From Dactylonectria macrodidyma (Eukaryota; Ascomycota; Sordariomycetes; Hypocreales; Nectriaceae), in NCBI GenBank assembly GCA_020744425.1, contig JAGMUV010000014.1, positions 868,001 to 932,000 of the forward strand: 64,000 nt of DNA, given 5' to 3'. Positions 9,888 to 19,607 of the stretch are shown one piece after another (the stretch's first letter is position 1; each line of letters begins with the position of its first letter). Position numbers and translations under genes: made by a program. A model generated the notes under the pieces. That model did no database searches. It saw nothing but the letters and a program-made list of their open reading frames with translations, and had not been told where the DNA came from.

Positions 9888-12542
9888 ATGGACCTGACAT
9901 CAGACTCCCAGCAGCCCTGGTTCCTCCAGTCGTCCTACCCTGTCTTCTTCCCGTCTCACGATGCCTTGAACAAGTCGCAGGCCGACTTCGAGGCCTTCCT
10001 CCGCCAGGACCTGAGTCGCCGCCATGACCAAACGACCGCAGATGCTCCAGCAACTGGCGACGATCAGGCCATGACAGACGTTGACGAGTCGGAGACTTTC
10101 ACACTCGTCACCGACTCTACGTCGGCTGAGATCAGGAAGGATCTCAGCGATATGCAGGTTGATGACCAGAAGCGAGAGGCGGCCGTTGTGGGAGACAGCA
10201 AGGGTGTGGAAGAACCCGCAGCGCCCACGACGTCTCATCCCTTCATGGATCGCTTGCTGAAGGCTGGTAAGAAGCAGGAGCCTGCTCAGAACCTCGAGGG
10301 AATGATGAGGACCGAGAATGGTGACCTAGCCTTCCGATCCACCAACGATGCCCTCGTCGATCTCTTCACTGAGCTCGAAGAGGTTGTGTCGGGGCCTCGC
10401 CTGTCGGAACTCCTTCAAGCCGCCTGGGGAGCTGACCCACTGGCCACCCTCAAGATCATCTTCAATGCCCGATCCATCCACCTTGGTAAGGGTTCGAAGC
10501 GAACATTCTACCGTTGTGCTGGATGGCTCGCCCAAAACCATCCTTTGACCCTCATAGCCAACCTGCGCTGGCTTAGCCGCCCTCTTATTGAGAAGAAGGC
10601 CAAGAAAGAGGGCGACGACGAAATCGTGATTGTGGACCACAAGGATGAGAACGACCCTGCCAAATTCGACGTCCAGTATGGTGTCGCTCACGGCTACTGG
10701 AAGGATCTCCTCAACATCCTTGCGTTGGCGGCCAACAACAAGCTCGACGTACTCTCGAACCCTCGCGATGTCCTGAACACTGAGAATCCAGGAATCATTC
10801 GAGGAAAGAGTATTCGGAAAGTCTCCTCCCGCGGTCGAGGGCGAGGTCGCGGCGGGAGAGCTAGAGGCGGAAGGGGTCGAGGAAGTATGGTGCGTGGAGT
10901 TGGCCGGGGCCGTGGAGGATTCCGCGCAGTCTCCAGTAGACATGAGGGAGAGGAGGAAGAAGATACGGAGAAAGAAGAAGAGAAGCCCAAGAAGAATGAG
11001 AAGCTCGACCCAAAGGAGGCTCGACATCGAACTCGGGACCAGCGCCACGAGGCTGCCGTCAGCGCCTTCAACACCAACCCAGTCTATCGTGCCCTCCATC
11101 TAACCATCGCTCGTCTCTTCGCAGAGCAGCTAGATGGTGACCTGCGCGCTCTTCGCGGAGACAACGCCAAGGCGAAGCGAAATATCTCGCTATGCGGCAA
11201 GTGGGCTCCCTCGCATGACCACTTCCACGACAAGCACACGTTCGTCGTCAGCTCGATTGCCGAGATCTTGTATCCCCGCGATTCGCTCGACGACGTGCTC
11301 TCGCCTACCGATGACCGAGACACCTATCTGCGCCATGCCCGGGAGCGGTACCGCAAGGACACGTCGGCTCTTCGCAAGCAGCTTGAGGTTGTTGAGCGAA
11401 ACCTCACGGCCAACACGGTCCAAGACATCAAGTACGACCGAGTCCCGTCCATCGCGATGAGCAACTACTCGAAGCTATTCATCCAGAAGGATCTCGAAGG
11501 CTTTGAGAAGTACATTGGCCGTGTCGCGGAGGGCAAGGCCAACATCTCTGGCGCCACCCTGCTGCCCTCCACCCTCATGCTCAAGGTGAGGAGTCAAGGA
11601 TCGGACTACAGCGAGTTGTCAGAAGACAGAAAGGCGAACATGTCGCCGGCTGAGCTCGTTAAGGCCAAGGTCGGCATGATCGAGTCCAAGGTGCTGGACG
11701 GCCAGTGGAATACTCTGGTGCAGCGCATCAAGGACTCTGGCAACCTTGAGAACAGCCTCGCCATCTGCGACGTCTCCGCTAGCATGTTCAGCCCTCTGTT
11801 TCCAGATAAAACAACCCCGATGGATTCTGCAATTGGTTTGTCTCTTCTGATCGCCGAAGTCACCAAGCCTCCGTTCGGCGGGTCCTTCATTACTTTCAGC
11901 AGCGACCCGGAAGTGGTGACACTCGACCTCAGCGGATCTTTGGCCGAAAAGTACAACTCCATGTCGGAGGCGAACTGGGGTATGAGCACCGACTTCGTGG
12001 CCGTGTTTGAGCGGCTCATCCTTCCTATCGCCATCGACAACAACCTGAAGCCGGAGGACATGGTCAAGCGAGTCTTCGTCTTCAGCGATATGCACTTCAA
12101 CCAAGCTGGCGAAGAGTCCTCGTGGGATAGACCAACGCAGACTACCACACGGTGGGCCAGCTCGTTCGAGCGCATCAAGAGCAGGTTCAAAGATGCCGGC
12201 TACGAACTGCCAGAGCTGGTGTTTTGGAACCTCGCCGGCGGTCGCGCAAGCATGACCGGAGGCGGAGGGGACCCGACTGCCCCCAAGCCCGTCACTTCGA
12301 CCGAGGATGGAACATGCCTGGTCAGTGGCTACTCGCAGGGCATGCTGAAGGTGTTCCTCGATAATGGGGGGTTTGAAGACGCGCAGGAAGAGGAGGACAG
12401 CGAAGACGAGGTGGTGATTTCGAAAGATGGGGACGAGATCACGGAAGAGAAGCCGAAGAAGAAAGCCAAGATGGATCCAATTACGATTGTTAAGAAAGCC
12501 ATCGGTCACAAGGCTTATGACATGTTGCAGGTGGTCGACTGA
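9888..12542 (+). CDS. DUF2828 / von Willebrand A domain protein
   Basis: The start is the ATG at 9888, because upstream in-frame codons are non-ATG leader. The product is 884 aa from one exon. The N-terminal half matches the DUF2828 pattern (NADLAFRST-type segment, LVDLFTELEEVVSGPRL, and a stretch ending in YWKDLLNILAL). Residues 314-345 are an Arg/Gly-rich insert, followed by an acidic and then Lys-rich region. The C-terminal part is a vWA-like fold with a complete metal-site set: D628-x-S630-x-S632, T701 and D734. DUF2828 proteins are known in fungi, plants and some giant viruses, and their architecture recalls TROVE/Ro60 proteins. Function is not established; RNA or ribonucleoprotein binding is an inference from the RG box and this resemblance. 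Confidence 0.9.
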   Translation: MDLTSDSQQPWFLQSSYPVFFPSHDALNKSQADFEAFLRQDLSRRHDQTTADAPATGDDQAMTDVDESETFTLVTDSTSAEIRKDLSDMQVDDQKREAAVVGDSKGVEEPAAPTTSHPFMDRLLKAGKKQEPAQNLEGMMRTENGDLAFRSTNDALVDLFTELEEVVSGPRLSELLQAAWGADPLATLKIIFNARSIHLGKGSKRTFYRCAGWLAQNHPLTLIANLRWLSRPLIEKKAKKEGDDEIVIVDHKDENDPAKFDVQYGVAHGYWKDLLNILALAANNKLDVLSNPRDVLNTENPGIIRGKSIRKVSSRGRGRGRGGRARGGRGRGSMVRGVGRGRGGFRAVSSRHEGEEEEDTEKEEEKPKKNEKLDPKEARHRTRDQRHEAAVSAFNTNPVYRALHLTIARLFAEQLDGDLRALRGDNAKAKRNISLCGKWAPSHDHFHDKHTFVVSSIAEILYPRDSLDDVLSPTDDRDTYLRHARERYRKDTSALRKQLEVVERNLTANTVQDIKYDRVPSIAMSNYSKLFIQKDLEGFEKYIGRVAEGKANISGATLLPSTLMLKVRSQGSDYSELSEDRKANMSPAELVKAKVGMIESKVLDGQWNTLVQRIKDSGNLENSLAICDVSASMFSPLFPDKTTPMDSAIGLSLLIAEVTKPPFGGSFITFSSDPEVVTLDLSGSLAEKYNSMSEANWGMSTDFVAVFERLILPIAIDNNLKPEDMVKRVFVFSDMHFNQAGEESSWDRPTQTTTRWASSFERIKSRFKDAGYELPELVFWNLAGGRASMTGGGGDPTAPKPVTSTEDGTCLVSGYSQGMLKVFLDNGGFEDAQEEEDSEDEVVISKDGDEITEEKPKKKAKMDPITIVKKAIGHKAYDMLQVVD
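10831..10925 (+). repeat. Arg/Gly-rich (RG/RGG-like) coding repeat
   Basis: The segment encodes about 32 residues almost entirely Arg and Gly, as GRGRG, GGRARGG and GRGRGG units, inside the DUF2828 gene. RG boxes commonly bind RNA and are methylated on Arg. Confidence 0.85.
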
Positions 12543-13009
12543 AAGATAGGTGGAGGAGTTGATTAGCAACAGAGTAACGAATAATGATACCCGAAAGGCT
12601 ATGCCTTGACATCATCTGTCCCTTCATTGTCCTTGATGCAAAGTATGATGTTGCCCCAGTACCTGTCGAAGAGAGCAGGTACAGTCTTCCGTGTGGCATC
12701 TACGTGAATGGGGCTTCGCCTTGGCGAGACAGCATGGGGCTAACACAACACTGAATTCTAACGAAGTACGTCTGCCAATCGCATCTATTACAAAGCTGAG
12801 GAGTCGTGTCTACATAATGAATGAGCACCAGCCTGACCTTGCGCTGCGGGTACAATTGATTAAGTAGGTTCCTCAGTGCCAAAGCAACATTAACAAAAAC
12901 AACTAGAACAACCCGCGCCGGTCAGTATAATCCGCGTGTTGCAGAAGGCAATCCTTAATTAGTTCTTGCCGACCCCCGTGACAAAATCCCTATAATAACC
13001 AAGGAACTG

Positions 13010-15960
13010 AATACCCTCTGTGTAGCCCCTTTCTACAACTGTAAGAAAGTGGACTCCTTCCATTGTTATCAGGAGCCACAATGTCAGCTCCCTGATTAAT
13101 AAGGAGCTAGGCAACCTCCATGTATCTTCGTTCCGAAGTTAAATGGAAGGGACTCCGTCCCTCCTCATCAGGTGCCATGACTTCAGCTCCTTGATCAATG
13201 AGGAGTTTGATAATTTCCATATGTCCTCGTTCTGAAGCTAAATGGAGGGGACTCTTTCCCTTGTCATCAGATGCCATGACATCAGCTCCCTGATCAATCA
13301 GGAGCCTGACAATCTCCATATGTCCTCATTCCGAAGATGTCCAAATGGCCGCTTTTCCAATGGAACAGTGTATTGTAACGTCAGCCCCAAAACCAACAAG
13401 ATACTCGACGACTTTCAGGTGCCCGTTTCGTGAGGCTCCCAACAGTGGGGACTTTTCTCTATCATTTGCCGTAATGTCGGCTCCACGCCCAGCCAAGAAC
13501 CTGACCACAGCTAGGTGGTCATTCATAGCAGCATAAGAAATTGGTGTTTGGCCTTTCGAATCTTTAGAATTAGGCTCTATATGGTCAAGGAGAACTTCTG
13601 TTGCTGCTTGAATGCCGAAATATGCAGAGAGGTGCATTGCAGTCCAGTTCCGTGGGTACGAGGCGATGCGACGCGTTAGTGATACCCCTTCGCGTGCCCA
13701 AACACATTGAGATGCTGCGTCGATATGTCTCTTCTTGAACAGAAAATCTAAAACGCATCCGTGGGAGGCCCACATAGGCGAGCATGTTGACCCAAGCTGT
13801 TTGCTGCATAGAGATAGAGTCGATTGTTGAGCAGTCGCCCCGCGTAATCCCCAATCATATCGCATGTGCCATCTCCGAATTCATCAAATGAGAGGTGAGT
13901 GGAACAAACAGTAGTGATGGTTGATTCTGCATCCGGGAACCATTTGGCTTTTGTTCGCTCAAAGTACTCTCGTGTTGTGTAGTGAACCAGCCGAATGATG
14001 TTGGTAAGAAGCTCAACAGTCACTAGTCATGCGCAGGTGGAAATAATGTCCTCAACTTGTGGTAGGTTCTCAGGGTCAAGAGCTTGTTTACCCTCTTCAA
14101 CAGCTAAAGCTTCGCAAAGCTCAGCTACGGTCAGCTGTCTCCTCGCGGGTAATCCACATAAATGCTCTCGTGGCTAGGTTTCGATAGCCTGGGTTCTGAC
14201 TTTGAATCCGCTGCATGGTATTCTCGTACGTCTCATCGTACGAGCTGGAAGCGGTAGAAATAGCTCGCATGAACTCGCGAACTTCCTTGGTGGTCATCTT
14301 CTCATTCAATGATGCAAGATGAAGTCTAGCAAGCAAGAACCTGACACGATTAGAACTTATCAACAAAATTTAGAAGAAGCACTTAGATTCCATCTGCAGT
14401 GCTAGCAAAACTCTTCTTGATCTCTTCGCGCAGTGTATTAGTCTGTCGAACAAGTAGTGGCAATCGTAATAGCGAGGAGTTGATATAGGTTTCCAAATCG
14501 TCACTATGAGCACGAATCTCCAAAATTGCACTCTTACTAAATTGGCCCACAATGGCTGGGATGGATCTAGAGGTCGCAAATATGTTTGTCCTAGACATCT
14601 GTTGAAGCTTGAAGACTTCAGCAAGGAATCGTTCGCGACAACCACCCGACTCTTGGCATTCGTCTAGCGCATCGGCGACAATGAAGATTCGGGAAAAATT
14701 GGCCACCATTGACTGAAGGCCTTGGAGATACTCTTCCAACTGCGGCCTCGTTCGCTATTTTTGATGTCGTTGAAAGAGTTCCGTTACCACTTTCGGCAAC
14801 GGAGCTCGGCCTCTGCGAGTTGCTTCATGAGGCTTGCAATCAAGTCGGTAGCGGTTTGCTCGTTCTTCAGTTGGTAATTGAAGTAGATGTAAACAATCCT
14901 ATTGTCTGAGACGTGCTGGAGTCGTCCAAGTAGACCGTTGATTACAACCGACGTGAGGACTGTCTTTCCTGCTCCAGGAATGCCCGGACAGAACAACACA
15001 GTTTGATCTCCACTAAGCCAGGATTGGTATTCCGGGGAATTCAAGGTCCATTGTCTGGTTCCTAGTTCTCGTCTGATCAAGGTGTCGCTTTGGTTGGGGT
15101 CATAATCAATTGGTGAGAGCCAATCCAAAATCTCACGCTCTTGTTCCCTCTCTGAATTGGACGTTAAGGCTGTCACCTTCATATCTGTGCTCATGATCGC
15201 GTCATTGACTAAAATAGAGTCAGAAACTACCTAACATAGGGACTAAAACTGCACTAACCAGTCGAAAGCTGTGACTAATTGTTCTCTCATTCTCAATCTT
15301 ATTCGGAGGAATTCGAGCAAGAAGGTCTTTAGCATACGCAGCCGCTGTCATTGTTGCATATCCCTGCCACTCTTTGTTCTTATGAGAATCCGAATAGTCG
15401 CAGATGCCTCGAATGACGAGGCAAGGGAAATGATTCATCAGCCCTGCCGCTTCCATTTCGAAGCACAGCACACCAGTTTCTCCAGCAAGCTTGTCTCTAG
15501 CAATAGCATCTTTCATCAACTGGTTGGCCGAAGCGATCGTACCATAGTGAGTGGCGGGATCATCGTCATCATCGGTCCGGTCTGGTCGTGGTTCCAAGCT
15601 CAGCGGTCCAGTGTTGCAGTCAGCTTTGCAAGTTGCGCTTTCGTTTGAAGGATGCACAACACGGGTTTGGAAAAGCGTGTCGCTCTCTCGATCTGGCCGC
15701 TTGTACTTCTTTCGTAGCCTCTTCTTCCCGTCAAGAATCTTGTTGATAGTTTCTTCGTCCTGATGGCCGTTGGCCTCGTACTAGGCCTTCAGACCACTAA
15801 CGGCCGCTCAAAGCACGGTAGGTGGTTGGTTTAAGAAGCCGGCTGTCTTGAACGCTTGATCCTGTATCGACTTTCCGAAATTGTACTGAAAGAAGCTGCT
15901 CTGCCCGTCCTTAGTAACGCTGACTTCAGGCAGCTTTGCAGCAGTGTGAGAAGCAACAAA
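13010..15960 (-). pseudogene. Degenerate NOD-like receptor relic (PNP_UDP-NACHT-ankyrin)
   Basis: Reading down the minus strand from about 15960 there is the second half of a PNP_UDP phosphorylase-like domain (FFQYNFGKS, then CFEMEAAGLMNHFPCLVIRGICDYSD near 15460-15390). Next comes a NACHT domain with Walker A GIPGAGKT near 14970 and Walker B IFIVADALDE near 14680. A helical linker and several ankyrin repeats follow. In-frame stops lie at 15808, 15781, 14755, 14383, 14027, 13326 and 13107. Frame changes lie near 14810, 14140 and 13780, and the first half of the PNP domain is missing. A normal intron (GTTAGT to TTTTAG, about 15200-15250) survives between PNP and NACHT. Such receptors act in nonself recognition and regulated cell death; this copy cannot make one. 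Several stops can be explained by C-to-T change. Confidence 0.88.
13055..13345 (-). repeat. Tandem ankyrin repeat units of about 99 bp
   Basis: Three successive units encode near-identical ankyrin repeats (EI-x-LLIDQGA, then D-x-G-SP-HL-SER). They are similar at DNA level too, sharing the plus-strand words atcagctcc and atgtcctc. Two of them are broken by stop codons. This is the recently amplified tail of the NLR relic. Confidence 0.75.
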
Positions 15961-16849
15961 CCAATGATAGCGCTGCTTCAGCCAGAAACTCATCCAGTGG
16001 CCGTTCTGCCTTGGCAGAGACAAATAGATGAAGGTAAGGGACGAAAACGTCAAGGCTGAATAAAGTAAATGAATTGCAAAGTCTTCTGTCTTCTCTCGCC
16101 TGTCTTTGACTGATCTCTTCCCTTTCTGCTAGTATTTTCCTTCGTCCTCTCAACGCCTGATAATAGCATCTCGCCCCGTCTTCGCTTCCCATTTGCCGCA
16201 TCATCGGTTTCTGGGACTGATGGGTATTTGTATTTACACAACCACGGTGCCGCCTGTGCAGCCGGTGCTTGAAAGCATGGCCTCGTATGTACAGACCACG
16301 CCCACACCCCTGACGTAGTTACCATTCAACGCCTGGACGGACAATCATCCGCCTCTCATAAAGCCAAGTCAAAGAAAACCCAAAAACAAAACATCAAGTT
16401 AACCGTGCCACATCCCTCATAATCATCATAACATGTCAAATTAAGTCTCAGCTCGTACCAACGGGTTCTTGGGTGATTGCGGCCGTTTCCAAGTGAGGCT
16501 TCTGTCGTCGTTTGCCTTTGATCTTCATCAGAGTGTAGGTTTCGCGCTTGGGTCGAAGTCGGAGTCGGAGGCTTTTATCGGGCCACCTGCTCCAAGGATA
16601 TTCCAGTGAATCGGATTTGCTTGGGCTGTCAGGATTCGCACCCGTATTCGTTCTTTCCGCCGCTCTCTTGGTCGCAGAAACGGTAGGGCTCTGCTCCTCG
16701 ACTTGTCTCACACTGTAATTCAAAGGTTTGGTCGAACGTTGTTTGGCAGAGACGTCTCGTCGTCTGAGCTCTCCCCTCTCATCATATCTCTGCATTTCCT
16801 TTTGGAGCAGAGCCTCGAATCGTTCGTAAGAGCCGTAGCAATCCGATCT
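15961..16849. other. Intergenic region with NLR-proximal debris
   Basis: Nothing here matches the missing first half of the PNP domain. An open minus-strand stretch at 16448-16795 has biased, basic composition and no family signature. I take it as 3' UTR of the protease gene or chance. Confidence 0.4.
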
Positions 16850-17771
16850 CTACTCGATTCGCGGAGGCGTTTTGTTGTGAGTGAACGGGCTGGCGCTTCT
16901 CCTATCTTCATTATTAGATAAACCTTAGAGGCAAAGTAGTAAAGGGGGCCACTCACGATCGCCGACGTTCGCCCTCCTTGCGGAGGTTCTCGATGATGCG
17001 CATCATTTCCTTGCGTCCGCCGTAGCTATCAACCATCTTGCCCCCCATACTCATGGAAACCTTTTCCCGGGCATTAGCGCAGAGCAGGCGTTTCACGAGC
17101 AGGTGCCGCATGAGCAGGCAGACAAAGACTCCGCAGTCGCTGCCGTTCTCTTGTTGGGGGCAATCTTCGAGGTTGATAAATCGCAGTGGGCGCTGAAGTA
17201 CTTGGGTAAGCTTCCGGGTAGCGAGGTTGGCTTCGGCGTAGTTAGACCCGCCGAGAGAGTCGTAGTGAAAGGCGACGCCATCGAGAACAGAAACGAGGAG
17301 CAGCGACCAATGGCTTCCGCCCTCGGCGACGCTCACGTTACGATTATCGTTGATGGGTAGGAAGACGTGGGTGACCTTGGAGAAGTCGGGAAGGGCGGCG
17401 CGGACCTGGCGCATGTCGGGTTCCTTCATGAGGAGGAAAGTCATGCTGGGTCGGAGGAGGATAATGCGGGCCTGGGGATACTTGGGGAGTGTCTCGCGCT
17501 CCAAGTACTCTTCCCAGAAGGCGATGTTGTTGTCGGTCAGCCAGTCGTGCTTGAGGGCCTTGATATCTTCGACGGTGAGGAGAACATCGTAATAGCTTAG
17601 ATAGGGTTTCTCGGGAGCGAGCTACAGGGGGAATGGTGTTAGTGAGATCAGTGGCAACGGCAGTAGAAGGGTTGTGTTCTGAAAAGTTGGAACATGTCCA
17701 CCAGCCGGCAGATGGGAAGCAGCACGTACCGAATCGCCGAAATGGCGAGCCATTCTCTGTCGAAACGTCAT
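16850..17771 (-). CDS. Ulp1-family (C48) cysteine protease, Den1/SENP8/Nep-like
   Basis: Minus-strand exons 17771-17730, 17621-16957 and 16901-16850 give 252 aa. The 14-codon first exon, ending HFGDS, joins LAPEKPYLSYYDVLLT as in this family. The intron at 17622-17729 has GTACGT and GTAG borders. The catalytic set is complete: H118 (SHWSLL), D135 (HYDSLGG), oxyanion Gln Q171 and nucleophile C177 (NGSDCGVF). The small size and early catalytic domain fit deneddylases/SENP8-like enzymes rather than Ulp1 or Ulp2, so the likely role is processing or removal of NEDD8 (Rub1). SUMO remains possible. The last exon is less certain: intron 16902-16956 (GTGAGT to ATAG) leads to a short Arg/Ser/Pro-rich end, whereas without it translation stops one codon past the splice site. 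Confidence 0.87.
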
Positions 17772-19607
17772 GTTGGTATAACTGCTGATGCGGGAAACTG
17801 AGATGTCCGGGGAATCCGACTTCGCGGTCAGGGTTGTCGAAGTCGAGGCCTCGCTTGGCGTGGAGCTGGCTCTGCTGAGGCGACTTGGTGATAATCGACA
17901 AAAGGTGAGAAGGTCGGTCGTACAGGTGACAGGCGGCTGGCGAAACAGACCCCAAAAAAATCAGATCTCAGCAGCGGAAAAAGCGGGTCAACGGCTGGCG
18001 AGTGGGCTGGCTCTAAGCGTGAAGGCACAAGGCGAAAGCACAAGCGGCAGGCAGAAGTGAAGGAAGAGAGAAAGCTTTGGGGGATGAATGAACAAAGAGA
18101 ACAAGGCGAAAAGGGCAACAGGGAAGGAAGACTACCTAGAAGTCCGGGCGGCAAGAGGCGGAGGCAGCCGGCCAGAGAGGGAGGGAGAGATGGGGGATGG
18201 TGGGATGGTCAGATGCAGAGGTGAAGATGAAGATGGCCGGAGATGGATGCAGGCAACAATGCTGGGGGACGATGGTGTTTTCTTCAGGAGGGTATGACCC
18301 AGTTACGTAGGTGCCCACTGCCCAGGACTACTGATCGTGTGCGCTAGCCGCTGTGGACATGCTGACGCGGGAGGCTTTGAGAGAGGAGTCCGAGCGAACC
18401 AATTCACAAAGTGAGCCTGCGTATTAACCTGGACTGATGAATCGACAAACGGAACACCCCCGCCGAACCCGAAACAACAGGAAACGGGGGACCCAGGATG
18501 GAGACGGCTGACTTGAGCAAGTTGCGTTTGGACCTGTGACGCAACCAGGTCCGAAAAAGAACCCCAGCCTTAAACGTAGTCGGCCTAGGCAACCCCGGGT
18601 CTGAAGAAACCAGTCCGAATGAAGAAACTCGGGCTGAAGAAACCCGGGCTGTGCCAGGCCTCACCTGTTGTACCAAGAGGTGGAAGAACAGCAGACCATA
18701 AAGCAGTAAACTTGTTTTATGTCTTCAAATCAATAATAAATGTTGAGTCATAAAGTTTATGGACTAAGTCTTTCTTTTTTCTTTTTATGTACTTTTCAAC
18801 TTTATGCTCAATGAGAGACTTAATCATTTGGATTTGCATTGCTTCATGCGCGTCATTAGACTGTCGTGATTTTCTCCCCCCCGCAAGAGTACGTAGGGGA
18901 CGGCGGCTCATTACACTGAGGCCACCTGGGGCGGACTGCAAGCCACTGCATTGCGACCGCCACAGCCCGGTTGATTTGGCGAGTTTGGGCCAACGCATTT
19001 CACCTCGGCATGCTGCGCCCCAGTCTTCGGCTCTCCCCGCCTGCACCAGCCAATGCACTGAATATGTACGACGTTTGGACGTGAATAGTAGGCATCCGGT
19101 GCTTGGTGCTGCGCATTGGCCCTACCTATTGTTCAGGGTCCTCTTTCTCCAAGATCGAAGGCCGCAATAAGTGAATTTCATTTTCGGCGTTCCGTTCCTA
19201 GAGCCTTAAGCAGCAAAAGTCTGGGGTTTGCTCAAGTTCCGCTATTCGTTGGCTGCATTTTGCTAGCATAAGGTACAAGGAGAATTACGACACCAAGCAC
19301 CACCGTCATCGCTCATCCATCAGCCCATAGTCACTCGCCGATTCAGTATCCACCACCCTCACGATTCACAAGTTCACAACTTTGGCATCCTAGGCTGCTT
19401 CCCCGTACCCTAGTCGATTGATTCATCTGCCCATACGTAGTGCATCCTCACAGTACATCTCTCCCCTATTCTCTAGGGCCCTCCCAGTCTTTTCGACACA
19501 TGATCAACTCCACCCATCTCAGACCCTTCGCCACATCCTAGCTTGCAACTGCCCACATTGATTAACACCACTACGTAGCAGACCCTCCTCAAAATGATCA
19601 CTCAATT
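17772..19607. other. Intergenic region with short tandem repeat
   Basis: A gene-free interval of 1.8 kb. Around 18597-18650 a 17-18-nt unit based on tgaagaaac...cgggc occurs about three times in tandem. The part at 18700-18860 is AT-rich. No coding family or RNA gene was recognised. Confidence 0.4.

Noticed and set aside
16448..16795. Basic minus-strand frame downstream of the Den1-like protease
   Set aside because: Considered as a further exon of the protease, but a complete protein of typical SENP8 size already ends at 16850 and no splice pair supports the extension.
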